Positions 16,692-25,099 of a stretch of DNA of 64,000 nt are shown one piece after another (the first letter of the stretch is position 1; every line of letters begins with the position of its first letter). Source of the stretch: Bog-159 sp963756605 (GTDB lineage Bacteria; Acidobacteriota; Terriglobia; Bryobacterales; Bryobacteraceae); the NCBI GenBank assembly GCA_963756605.1, contig CAVWOT010000012.1, positions 742,578 through 806,577 of the forward strand. The letters are read 5' to 3'. The notes beneath the pieces are model-generated. The model was not told the origin of the DNA and did not search any database. It saw nothing but the letters and a program-made list of their open reading frames with translations. The position numbers and the translations under genes were made by a program.

Positions 16692-18113
16692 TTACATGGC
16701 CTTTTCAGGGCGGGACGTCTCTACCGCACACGAGCGCCGCACCACCGCCCGCGCTTCTTCCAATCCACTCAACTCTCCCGCCCCAATCGCCTGTATCAGC
16801 ACATTCCCGATGGCCGTCGCCTCGCTCGGCCCCGCGATCACCGAGCGTCCCGTGGCATCCGCGACTAATTGGTTCAGCAGCCGGTTGCGCGACCCGCCGC
16901 CCACTATGTGGATCACATCGAAGCGCCGCCCGGCCAGCGTCTCCAGACTGGCCAGCACCTGCCGGTACCGCTCCGCCAGGCTTTCCAGAATTGTGCGCGT
17001 GAACTCGGCGGGCGTTTCCGGCGGCCGCTCGCCGCGCGCGCGGCAATGCTCCGCGATCTTACGTGGCATCCCGCCAGGCTCCAAAAATGCGTCCACATCG
17101 ATGCGCCCCGGCGCCGGCCCCGCCTCACCTGCCAACCGCACCAACTCGTCATAAGTGTACGAAGCCCCCTCCCGCGCCCACGCGCGGCGGCACTCCTGCA
17201 GCAGCCACAGCCCCGCGATATTCTTGAGGAAGCGCACCTTGCCGCCCGCGCCCATCTCATTGGTCAAATTCTCCGCCAGCACACGGTCGTTGATCACTGG
17301 CTCGTCCAATTCCGCGCCCATCAGCGACCACGTGCCCGAGCTGATGTAACACCAGTTCGTGCCCTTCGCCGGTACCGCCGCCACCGCCGATGCCGTGTCG
17401 TGACATCCGGTGGCGTATACCGGCACGGCTCCCAGTCCAGCCGCCTCCGCCACCGATTCGAGCAGCGGCCCCAGGCGCGTTCCCGGCGCGACAATTTCGG
17501 GCAGAATATCCGTGGGCAGTCCCAGCCGCTCCAGCAGATCGCGCGCCCACGTCTTTTTTCGGGGATCGTAGAATTGCGACGTGCTGGCGATGGTCAGTTC
17601 CGCGCGCGCCACACCCGTCAGCCAGTAGTTCAGCAGATCGGGCATGAACAGTAGCGTGCGCGCGGCCGCCAACGCCGGCGAACCGGCCAGTTGCAGCGCA
17701 TAGTATTGGTACAGCGAATTGAGCTGCATGAACTGGATGCCGGTCTGCGCGAACACCTCCGCGCGCGGCACGCGGCTGAAGACTTTCTCCATCACGCCGT
17801 TAGTGCGCGCGTCGCGATAATGCCGCGGGTTATCGGCCAGCGCTCCATCGGCGCCGAGCAGGGCAAAATCCACGCCCCAGGTATCGATGCCGATGCCGTT
17901 GAGCGGCACCCGCCGGTCTCGCCCCGCGACGGCCAGGCCGCGCTGAATCTCGTGCCACAGGCCCAGCGTGTCCCAATAGAGCGCATCGAACACGCGCACC
18001 GGCGTATTGGGAAAGCGGTGCAGTTCTTCAATTTCGAGCCGGCCGGAATCGAGCGTGCCCAGCATGGCGCGTCCGCTCTCCGCGCCGAGGTCGAAAGCCA
18101 GATAGTGTGACAT
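16692..18113 (-). CDS. rhaB: Rhamnulokinase (FGGY family)
   Basis: Phosphorylates L-rhamnulose at C1 in rhamnose catabolism, cytoplasmic. At 473 residues it is near the usual RhaB length. FGGY domain I begins AFDLGAESGRAMLG (phosphate-binding loop) and carries NGIGIDTWGVDFALLG. The substrate-contact block GIQFMQLNSLYQYYAL is typical of rhamnulokinases. Domain II has GCHDTASAVAAVPAKG and SSGTWSLMGAELDEP for ATP binding and HIVGGGSRNRLLNQLVADAT as the late adenosine motif. It leads an operon with an isomerase-like protein and a thioesterase. No rhamnose isomerase or aldolase is in view, so another deoxysugar substrate cannot be excluded. Confidence 0.88.
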   Translation of the reverse strand: MSHYLAFDLGAESGRAMLGTLDSGRLEIEELHRFPNTPVRVFDALYWDTLGLWHEIQRGLAVAGRDRRVPLNGIGIDTWGVDFALLGADGALADNPRHYRDARTNGVMEKVFSRVPRAEVFAQTGIQFMQLNSLYQYYALQLAGSPALAAARTLLFMPDLLNYWLTGVARAELTIASTSQFYDPRKKTWARDLLERLGLPTDILPEIVAPGTRLGPLLESVAEAAGLGAVPVYATGCHDTASAVAAVPAKGTNWCYISSGTWSLMGAELDEPVINDRVLAENLTNEMGAGGKVRFLKNIAGLWLLQECRRAWAREGASYTYDELVRLAGEAGPAPGRIDVDAFLEPGGMPRKIAEHCRARGERPPETPAEFTRTILESLAERYRQVLASLETLAGRRFDVIHIVGGGSRNRLLNQLVADATGRSVIAGPSEATAIGNVLIQAIGAGELSGLEEARAVVRRSCAVETSRPEKAM

Positions 18114-18128
18114 GGAGTACTGCTATTC

Positions 18129-18155
18129 GTGGGGCAGGCACCCTGCCTGCGCCGG
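18129..18155. repeat. Modular palindrome copy
   Basis: Begins GTGGGGCAGG and contains the palindrome GCAGGCA-CCC-TGCCTGC, 16 bases upstream of the rhamnulokinase start. Same family as 698-740. Confidence 0.75.
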
Positions 18156-18218
18156 ATTCTTGGGCCGCTGCCGCGCGGTCTTGTTAGATGTTCTCGACAT
18201 AACTTCGTGTCGCCTCTC

Positions 18219-18274
18219 GTGGGGCAGGCGTCCACGCCGGGGTACCCCCTGGGTCCGGGTCTCCAGACCCGCCC
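18219..18274. repeat. Modular palindrome copy, two modules
   Basis: GTGGGGCAGGCGTCCACGCC is followed, after a GGTACC-containing spacer, by CGGGTCT-CC-AGACCCG. It lies directly in front of the promoter of the ferredoxin oxidoreductase gene, and with 18129-18155 fills most of the divergent intergenic region. Confidence 0.8.
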
Positions 18275-18284
18275 TCACCGCCAA

Positions 18285-18298
18285 GCATTATATAATGC
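18285..18298 (+). promoter_or_regulatory. Palindromic -10 region of the ferredoxin oxidoreductase gene
   Basis: GCATTATATAATGC is a perfect 14-bp palindrome whose right half contains TATAAT (18291-18296), 23 bases before ATG 18320. A -10 box buried in a palindrome would let a dimeric repressor block it, but no regulator is identified. Confidence 0.5.
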
Positions 18299-18319
18299 GG
18301 TAGCACTCTCCGCTGTCAA

Positions 18320-21300
18320 ATGAAGCTCGATTCCAAATACGAGCAGGAATACGGCGCGGTCTATCTCACGGGAATCCAGGCGCTGGTGCGCCTCCCCATG
18401 GACCAGATGCGCCGCGACCGCCGCGCCGGTCTGAACACCGCCGCCTTCATCTCCGGGTACGAAGGCTCTCCGCTGGGCGGCTACGATCTGGCCCTGGCGC
18501 GCGTGAAGCATCTGCTGGACCAGCACCGCATACACTTCGTGCCGGGCGTGAACGAGGACCTCGCCGCTACCTCCGTCTTCGGCAGCCAGATTCATCACGC
18601 GCTGGGCGCGTCGCGCTATGACGGCGTGCTGGGCATCTGGTACGGCAAAGGGCCGGGCGTCGACCGCTCCGGCGACATCTTCCGCCACGCCAACATCGCG
18701 GGCACGGGCCGCAACTGCGCGGCGCTGGTGCTGGGCGGCGACGATCATGTTTCCAAAAGCTCCACCATCCCGCACCAGAGCGATCTCAGCTTCTACAATC
18801 ACGCCATGCCCGTTTTCTATCCGGGCAACACGCAGGAGACGCTCGATTACGGGCTGCTGGCCATCGCGATGTCCCGCTTCTCGGGAGCCTGGGTGGCCAT
18901 GAAAATGGTGACCAACGTGTGCGACGCCGGCGGCACCGTAGATGTCGATCCCGCGCGGCTCACCATACGCATTCCGGAAGGCTACGAAAAGAAAATCGAC
19001 GCGCGCCTGCTCATTCCCATGACGCTGCTGCTTGAGCCGGAGGTGCTCTACCGGCGCCTGGAAGCCGCGCGCGAATTCGCCCGTCTGAATCAGGTGAACC
19101 AAAGTTTCGGCGCGCCGCCTGGTGATGCCGGCGCCTGGTTGGGCATCGCCAGCGCGGGCAAGGCCTATTACGATCTGATGCAGGCGCTCGGCGACCTGGG
19201 CCTCGCGCGCGACGATCTGGCGGGCGCCGGGATACGCATCGCCAAGTTCGGCATGACTTACCCGCTTGAGCCGCGCTTCACGGCCGAATTTGCGCGAGGC
19301 CTTCAGACCATCCTCGTCGTGGAAGAGAAGCGCAGCTTCCTGGAACTGCAGTTGCGCGAGTCACTCTATAACTCCCCAGGCCACCCCGCCATCCTCGGTA
19401 AGGGCGATCAGAACGCCGCGCCGTTGTTCTCCGCCGCGGGCGAACTGGACCCGGAGATGATCACGCGCGTCCTGGCGCAACTCATCAACCATCCAAACCA
19501 CCGCCTCGCCCTCCTCGACGAAATCGACGCCCGCGAGCGCCGGCTGGTCCCCGGACGCTTCCCCAACTTCTGCTCCGGCTGCCCGCACAATCGCTCCACG
19601 CTGCTGCTCGAAGGCCAGATGGCGGGCGGCGGCATCGGCTGCCATGCCATGGCCGCCCAGCTTGAGCACTCACATCATGCGTACACATTCCTGACCCATA
19701 TGGGCGGCGAGGGCGCCCCCTGGATCGGCATGGCCCCGTTTGTCGAGCGGCAACATATTTTTCAAAATGTCGGCGACGGCACTTACTTTCATTCCGCCTC
19801 GCTGGCTGTGGAAGCCTGCGTCGCGGCGGGCGTCAATATCACTTACAAGATTCTGTATAACAGCGCCGTGGCCATGACTGGAGGCCAGCAAGCGGCCGGC
19901 GCAGTGCCCGTTCCCGAACTGACCCACAAACTTGCGGCGGATGGCGTGCGCCGTATCGCGGTGCTCACCGACGACCTTTCGAAGTATCAGGGGGCCAGGC
20001 TGGCCGCCAATGCACAACTGCACGATCGCGACGAGCTGCCCGAAGTGCTGCGCGAATTTGAAAAACTGCCGGGCGTCACGGTCATTATTTACGATCAGCA
20101 GTGCGCCGCCGAAAAGCGCCGCCTGCGCTCGCGCGGCAAACTTGCCGAACCCACCCTGCGCCTGGTGATCCACGAAGAAGTATGCGAAGGCTGCGGCGAT
20201 TGCGTAACGCAATCCAACTGCCTCAGCCTGCATCCCGTCGAGACGGAATACGGACCGAAGACCCGCATCCATCAGTCGTCCTGCAACAAGGATTATTCGT
20301 GCGTGCTGGGCGATTGCCCGTCGTTCGTCACGGTGAATCTGAAGCTCGGCACGGGACAGCGCCGCCGGCCGCTGCCGAACCTGCCGGAAACCGAAGTGCC
20401 GCCGCCGCGCGAACGCGTCGCGATCGGCGAGCGCTACTCCATCCTGATGCCGGGCATCGGCGGCACGGGCGTGGTTACGGTGAACGCGCTGTTGGCTACC
20501 GCCGCGTGGATCGACGGGCTTTCGGTAATCACCCTCGATCAGACCGGCCTGGCGCAGAAGGGCGGTGCGGTCGTATCCAGCGTGATCCTCAGCCCGCAAC
20601 CCGTCGAGGCTTCGGCCAAGGTCGGCTACGGCAATGCCGACCTGCTGCTGGGATTCGATCTGCTCGGCGCGGGCAGTGCCGCCAACCTGAAGTGCGCGCA
20701 TCCCTCGCGGACCGTGGCCGTGGTGAACACCGCTGAAGTGCCCACCGGCGATGCCGTACGCGGCGGGGCGCGCCTGGCCGGCCCTGGCGCGGTGGTCGAT
20801 GTGATCAATGCCTATACGCGCAAGGATCGCAACTTGTTTCTGGATGCCTCACGCCTCGCCGAAGGACTGTTCGCCAGTCACATGGCCGTGAATATCTTCC
20901 TGCTGGGCGCAGCCTACCAGGGCGGATTGATTCCGATTTCGGAAGCGGCCATCGAAGAAGCCATTCGCTTGAACAAAGTGGATGCCGAGCGCAACGTGCA
21001 GGCGTTTCTGTGGGGCCGCCAGTATTATCACGACGCGCAGGCTGTCGAGTCGCTGCTCGCTCCACGGGCCGTGCGTGCCGATGACCGCAGCCTGGTGGAA
21101 CGCCGTACGGCCGATCTCACACGCTACCAGAACGCCGCCTACGCCGCCCGCTATACCGCGTTCATGCGCGAAGTGGAAGCCCGCCAGCCTGCGCTGGCCG
21201 AAACTGTCGCCCGCAATCTTTATAAGCTGATGGCGTACAAAGACGAATATGAAGTCGCGCGCCTGTTGGCCGATCCCGCGCGCGAGGCGCAAATCCGCGG

Positions 21301-21709
21301 CATGTGGGACCAGGTGGAATCCATCGGCTACAATCTGCATCCGCCGCTCCTGCGCGCCATGGGCGTGCGGAAGAAGTTGAAGCTCGGCGCATGGTTTCGC
21401 ACACCGCTGCGCCTGCTCGCCTCGGCGAAAGGTTTGCGCGGCACGCCGTTCGATATCTTCGGATACGCCGCCGTGCGCCGCGAGGAGCGCGCCCTGGTCG
21501 CCTGGTACGAACAACTCGTGCGCGATTGCCTGGATAGCGCCACGCCCGCCAATCTGCCGCTTGCGCAAGAGATCGCCGCGCTGCCCGGGCAGATCCGCGG
21601 ATATGAAAACATCAAGCTGGCCAGCGTGCGGAAGGTCAAGGCGCTGGCGATGGAGAAGATGTCCGTATTGAAACTCCAACCTGTCGAAGCACCCGCGCTG
21701 CAGTCCTGA
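18320..21709 (+). CDS. Indolepyruvate:ferredoxin oxidoreductase, fused subunits
   Basis: Oxidatively decarboxylates aryl-pyruvates from aromatic amino-acid transamination to aryl-acetyl-CoA, with thiamine diphosphate and Fe-S clusters; cytoplasmic. The 1129-residue single chain is the fused IorA/IorB type. The order is an N-terminal pyrimidine-binding region (FISGYEGSPLGGYDLALARV), a CSGCPHNRST motif (about residue 417), and a TPP-binding region with GGIGCHAMAAQLEH and THMGGEGAPWIGMAPF. A ferredoxin-like cluster (CEGCGDCVTQSNC, about 622, then CNKDYSCVLGDCP) follows. Last is a gamma domain from about 709 (MPGIGGTGVVTVNALLATAA, QTGLAQKGGAVVSSV). It starts at ATG 18320 behind a palindromic -10 box. 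It stands alone; the next gene is unrelated. Confidence 0.93.
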   Translation: MKLDSKYEQEYGAVYLTGIQALVRLPMDQMRRDRRAGLNTAAFISGYEGSPLGGYDLALARVKHLLDQHRIHFVPGVNEDLAATSVFGSQIHHALGASRYDGVLGIWYGKGPGVDRSGDIFRHANIAGTGRNCAALVLGGDDHVSKSSTIPHQSDLSFYNHAMPVFYPGNTQETLDYGLLAIAMSRFSGAWVAMKMVTNVCDAGGTVDVDPARLTIRIPEGYEKKIDARLLIPMTLLLEPEVLYRRLEAAREFARLNQVNQSFGAPPGDAGAWLGIASAGKAYYDLMQALGDLGLARDDLAGAGIRIAKFGMTYPLEPRFTAEFARGLQTILVVEEKRSFLELQLRESLYNSPGHPAILGKGDQNAAPLFSAAGELDPEMITRVLAQLINHPNHRLALLDEIDARERRLVPGRFPNFCSGCPHNRSTLLLEGQMAGGGIGCHAMAAQLEHSHHAYTFLTHMGGEGAPWIGMAPFVERQHIFQNVGDGTYFHSASLAVEACVAAGVNITYKILYNSAVAMTGGQQAAGAVPVPELTHKLAADGVRRIAVLTDDLSKYQGARLAANAQLHDRDELPEVLREFEKLPGVTVIIYDQQCAAEKRRLRSRGKLAEPTLRLVIHEEVCEGCGDCVTQSNCLSLHPVETEYGPKTRIHQSSCNKDYSCVLGDCPSFVTVNLKLGTGQRRRPLPNLPETEVPPPRERVAIGERYSILMPGIGGTGVVTVNALLATAAWIDGLSVITLDQTGLAQKGGAVVSSVILSPQPVEASAKVGYGNADLLLGFDLLGAGSAANLKCAHPSRTVAVVNTAEVPTGDAVRGGARLAGPGAVVDVINAYTRKDRNLFLDASRLAEGLFASHMAVNIFLLGAAYQGGLIPISEAAIEEAIRLNKVDAERNVQAFLWGRQYYHDAQAVESLLAPRAVRADDRSLVERRTADLTRYQNAAYAARYTAFMREVEARQPALAETVARNLYKLMAYKDEYEVARLLADPAREAQIRGMWDQVESIGYNLHPPLLRAMGVRKKLKLGAWFRTPLRLLASAKGLRGTPFDIFGYAAVRREERALVAWYEQLVRDCLDSATPANLPLAQEIAALPGQIRGYENIKLASVRKVKALAMEKMSVLKLQPVEAPALQS

Positions 21710-21791
21710 GGGCAAGATCGCTTTCGGATATTAAGTCTACTTACTCTGAAAACCGCCGCGCGTTCAGTCACAATTTGTGCGAGGCGCGATT

Positions 21792-24224
21792 ATGCCATTA
21801 GCCAGCCTTCGCCAGGACCTGCGTTACAGCCTGCGGTCAATGCGCAAAAACCCCGGTTTTGCGGCCACGGTGGTGCTGACCCTGGGACTCGGCATTGGAG
21901 CCACCACGGCTATCTTTACGGTGGTCAGCGGAGTGTTGCTGCGCCCGCTGCCATTCCCCGAACCGGAACGCCTGGTCGCGATCCAGGAAGACTACGGCCC
22001 GGGACCCAACGTTTTCATCGCGTCGATGGAATTGCTCGCCTGGCAGAAGCAGAGCCGCACGTTGAGCCAGGTAGCCGCCTATTTCAACTGCTCGGTGAAT
22101 CTGGTGGGAGCGCAAAGCGCGGAACGGCTGGAGTGCGGCAGTGTGACCGAATCGCTATTTCCGGCGCTGGGAGTGCGGCCTAAGCTGGGCCGGAACTTCG
22201 TGCCTGCGGAAGACCGGCTGGGTGGTCCGCCGGCGGTGATCCTGAGCCACGCTCTTTGGCGGCGGCGCTTCGCGGGGGACCATTCCATAGTGGGCAAAGC
22301 GGTGACGCTCGATGACCGGAGTTACACGATAGTAGGAGTGATGCCGGAAGATTTCCAGATACCTGGCGAGTTCCGGGAAAAACAGGATCTCTGGCTGCCA
22401 TTTCAACTTGAAGAAGGCCGCGCGCATTTCAAGCTGGTGTGGGCCATCGGCCGCGTGCGTCCCGGCGTGCCCATCGCGACTGCGCGCGCTGAACTGGATA
22501 CCCTCTACCGCGCCACGCGCCAGGGAAGAATGGCGGCCCGCGTTGTTCTCACCCCGTGGCAGGGGCGCATCACCGGACGGGTGCGATCCACGCTGTTTGT
22601 CTTCCTGGCCGCCGTTGGATTGGTTTTGCTGATCGCCTGCGTGAATGTGGCCAACATTCTGCTCTCGCGCGCCACGGGACGAGAAAGAGAGATCGCGGTG
22701 CGGCGCGCGCTGGGTGCGGCGCCCTCGCGCATCCTGCGTCAATTGTTGACGGAGAGCGTCCTACTTGCGCTATGCGGCGGATTGGCGGGGCTGGCGCTGG
22801 CCGTTTGGATAAAGGATCTATTGATCGCGTTCCTCGCCCAGAACCTTCCCATGGTTCCGCCGATTCCCGTGGATCTGCGCGTGTTGGCGTTCAATATCGG
22901 ACTCGCGCTGGCCTGCGGCATCGCATTCGGTCTGGCGCCGGCGCTCCAGGGCGCGCGCATCCCGGTGAATGAAAGCCTGAAGGCCACCGCTCGATCCGCC
23001 GGCGAAGGCGCCGGCCGCACCCGTCTGCGCGACCTGCTGGTGGTGGCGGAAGTCTGCCTGGCTACGGCCCTGCTGATTGGCGCGGGGCTGCTGTTCCGCA
23101 GTTTCCTGTTGCTGCGCGGCATGGGTTCCGGTCTGCGGGCGGACCGCATCCTGGCCATAGATCTGCCACTGAGAGGCGCGCGTTACGCCGCCCCGCAGAA
23201 CCGCGCCGCTTTCCTCCAGCAGGCGTCGGAAAGCCTGCGCGGCGTCCCGGGCGTCGAATCCGTAGCCATCACGTTCGGTGGCGACGGTAGCGCTAGCACC
23301 GAGATCGAAGGACGCACCGATGCGGAGGCGTCCGCCGCGTGGGACATAGTCAGCGCCGAATATTTCCGGACCATGGGAATTCCGTTTCTCGAAGGGCGGA
23401 ATTTCTCGGACTCCGATACCGGAAGCGCGCCCGAGGTGGTGATCGTCAGCCAGTCGTTCGCACGCCGCTACTTCCCGCATGAAGATGCGATTGGACACCG
23501 CCTGGGAAGCTTGTTCCGCAAAGATGGCCACAATGATGGCCACAATGACGGCCACATGGATGGATGGATGACCATCGTCGGCACGGTGGGCGACATCCGG
23601 CCCGATCTGGAAACGGAACCCGGCCCGGCCATCTATACTTTCTATTTGCAGCAACGGCGGCCGGGCGCCGCATCCGGCAACGAAGTCGTCATGCGTTTAT
23701 TGGCGCGCACGGCGGACCACCCTACGCGGCTGGCCGCGACCCTGCGCAGCCGGTTGGCCGCACTCGATCGCACGCAGGTGCCCAGCAGAATCCAGACGTT
23801 GGAGCAATGGATGGCGGAGTCCATCGCGCCGCGGCGCGTCTACATGATGATGCTGTTCTCGTTTGCGCTATTGGCTCTGCTGTTGGGATCGGCAGGCATT
23901 TACGGTGTCATGTCGCATGCGGTCAGCCGGCGCACGCACGAGATTGGCGTGCGCGTGGCGCTGGGAGCGGACCGGGGCGATATCCTCACCATGATCGTGG
24001 GACGCGGTCTGCTGTTGGTTTGCGCAGGCGAGGCAGCCGGACTGGCAGCCGCGCTGGCGTTGCACCGGGTAATCGCCGGCATGCTGTTTCATGTGGGCCC
24101 GGCCGACCCCGCAACCTACGCCGCGGTATCGGGCCTGTGGATCGTGGTGGGCCTGGCCGCTTGCTACATACCCGCGCGTCGCAGCCTGCGCGTTGATCCT
24201 ACCGCTGCGCTGCGCTGTGAGTAG
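21792..24224 (+). CDS. ADOP-type MacB-like ABC permease, orphan
   Basis: An 810-residue membrane protein of the acidobacterial duplicated orphan permease group (TIGR03434). It has an N-terminal DLRYSLRSMRKNPGFAATVV segment, a first membrane helix and a large periplasmic MacB_PCD domain. A first FtsX module follows (FLAAVGLVLLIACVNVANIL, REREIAVRRALGAAPSRILR). After a second periplasmic domain comes a second FtsX module (LLLGSAGIYGVMSHAVSRRT, HEIGVRVALGADRGDILTMI). No ATPase gene is adjacent, as is usual for ADOPs. The role may be efflux or envelope mechanotransmission; the cargo is unknown. ATG 21792 follows GAGG at a good distance and is preferred over GTG 21777. A 12-bp tandem repeat at 23523-23558 adds DGHN repeats in the second periplasmic domain. 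Confidence 0.9.
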   Translation: MPLASLRQDLRYSLRSMRKNPGFAATVVLTLGLGIGATTAIFTVVSGVLLRPLPFPEPERLVAIQEDYGPGPNVFIASMELLAWQKQSRTLSQVAAYFNCSVNLVGAQSAERLECGSVTESLFPALGVRPKLGRNFVPAEDRLGGPPAVILSHALWRRRFAGDHSIVGKAVTLDDRSYTIVGVMPEDFQIPGEFREKQDLWLPFQLEEGRAHFKLVWAIGRVRPGVPIATARAELDTLYRATRQGRMAARVVLTPWQGRITGRVRSTLFVFLAAVGLVLLIACVNVANILLSRATGREREIAVRRALGAAPSRILRQLLTESVLLALCGGLAGLALAVWIKDLLIAFLAQNLPMVPPIPVDLRVLAFNIGLALACGIAFGLAPALQGARIPVNESLKATARSAGEGAGRTRLRDLLVVAEVCLATALLIGAGLLFRSFLLLRGMGSGLRADRILAIDLPLRGARYAAPQNRAAFLQQASESLRGVPGVESVAITFGGDGSASTEIEGRTDAEASAAWDIVSAEYFRTMGIPFLEGRNFSDSDTGSAPEVVIVSQSFARRYFPHEDAIGHRLGSLFRKDGHNDGHNDGHMDGWMTIVGTVGDIRPDLETEPGPAIYTFYLQQRRPGAASGNEVVMRLLARTADHPTRLAATLRSRLAALDRTQVPSRIQTLEQWMAESIAPRRVYMMMLFSFALLALLLGSAGIYGVMSHAVSRRTHEIGVRVALGADRGDILTMIVGRGLLLVCAGEAAGLAAALALHRVIAGMLFHVGPADPATYAAVSGLWIVVGLAACYIPARRSLRVDPTAALRCE
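23523..23558 (+). repeat. In-frame 12-bp tandem repeat in the ADOP gene
   Basis: GATGGCCACAAT twice and GACGGCCACATG once, followed by GATG repeats, encode DGHNDGHNDGHMDGW. Copy number could vary by slippage without breaking the frame. Confidence 0.8.
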
Positions 24225-24229
24225 CGCGC

Positions 24230-24235
24230 TATAAT
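24230..24235 (+). promoter_or_regulatory. Consensus -10 box, leaderless ccmC start
   Basis: TATAAT ends eight bases before ATG 24244, placing the expected transcription start at the start codon. No ribosome-binding site precedes the ATG. The box begins just after the ADOP stop codon. Confidence 0.6.
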
Positions 24236-24243
24236 GGCTCAAA

Positions 24244-24915
24244 ATGCGGGATAAGTTGGCCTACGCGCTCGCCGCTATCGGGGCGGTAGTGCTGGTCCGC
24301 AACTTGTATCTGATATTCATGGTCATGCCCGATGAAGCGAACCAGGGCATAATCTATCGCCTCCTTTATTTCCACGTGCCGGCCTGGTGGACGGCCTTCC
24401 TCGCCGTCGGTCTCTCCGCCATCTTCAGCGGTCTCTATCTGGCCAGGAAAAACCTGCTTTACGATGCCATAGCGGTGTCGGTTACAGAAGTGGCGCTGGT
24501 TTTCCTGACTATGGGCATCACGTTGGGATCCATCTGGGGCCGCATCATCTGGGGAGTCTGGTGGGTTTGGGACGCGCGACTCACCTCGGCGTTGATCTGC
24601 GTCCTGCTATACGCCGGCTATCTGATGCTCCGCCGTTCGATCGAGGAACCCAGTCAACGGGCGCGCGTCGCGGCGGTCTTCTCGCTGTTCGCCTTCGTGG
24701 ACGTGCCGATCGTCTGGTTTTCGATTCGCTGGTGGCGGACCCAGCACCCCCAACCTATGCAACTGCCGCCGGAGATGTGGCATACGCTGCTGTGGAACTG
24801 GCTGGGGATGGCCCTGCTGACCGCAGCGTTAACATTGATCCGGCTCGATCAGGAAGAAATGGACCGCAAAGTTCAATCGTTGCGGCATCTCGCGCAGTTT
24901 GCGTACCGGAATTAG
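24244..24915 (+). CDS. ccmC: Heme exporter CcmC (cytochrome c maturation)
   Basis: A membrane protein that presents heme on the outer face of the inner membrane for transfer to CcmE in system I cytochrome c maturation. The 223 residues contain six predicted membrane helices and the tryptophan-rich WGRIIWGVWWVWDARLTS heme-handling motif. The conserved heme-ligand histidines are plausibly in YFHVPAWW and EMWHTLLWN. The length fits CcmC. It is followed 5 bases later by a small CcmD-like gene. ccmA, ccmB, ccmE and ccmF are not in the window. ATG 24244 lies eight bases after TATAAT and is probably leaderless. Confidence 0.92.
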   Translation: MRDKLAYALAAIGAVVLVRNLYLIFMVMPDEANQGIIYRLLYFHVPAWWTAFLAVGLSAIFSGLYLARKNLLYDAIAVSVTEVALVFLTMGITLGSIWGRIIWGVWWVWDARLTSALICVLLYAGYLMLRRSIEEPSQRARVAAVFSLFAFVDVPIVWFSIRWWRTQHPQPMQLPPEMWHTLLWNWLGMALLTAALTLIRLDQEEMDRKVQSLRHLAQFAYRN

Positions 24916-24920
24916 CGGCC

Positions 24921-25070
24921 ATGGACAGGCGGAACTTTCAATTCATGTTTTACGGTTTCACGATGGCCTGGCTGATCGTGTTCGTCTACGTGCTCACGCT
25001 GGTACGCCGCGGCAACCGCCTGCGGGACGAATTGCGGCGGCATGCAGCCTCTCTCGATCGTCGCGACTGA
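24921..25070 (+). CDS. ccmD: CcmD-like small membrane protein
   Basis: A 49-residue protein starting at ATG 24921 (MDRRNFQFMFYGFTMAWLIV), five bases after ccmC. One membrane helix (residues 8-27) is followed by a basic cytoplasmic tail (RRGNRLRDELRRH), exactly the layout of CcmD, which stabilises the CcmC-heme-CcmE complex. Sequence conservation in CcmD is weak, so the call rests on size, topology and position. The ORF continues upstream only as an antiphase reading of ccmC. Confidence 0.75.
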   Translation: MDRRNFQFMFYGFTMAWLIVFVYVLTLVRRGNRLRDELRRHAASLDRRD

Positions 25071-25099
25071 ACGCACGTTGATTAAAACTGCGCGATGTA

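Noticed and set aside
19670..20701. 343-codon minus-strand frame opposite the ferredoxin oxidoreductase
   Set aside because: Antisense to conserved Fe-S and TPP motifs; no start signal or homology.
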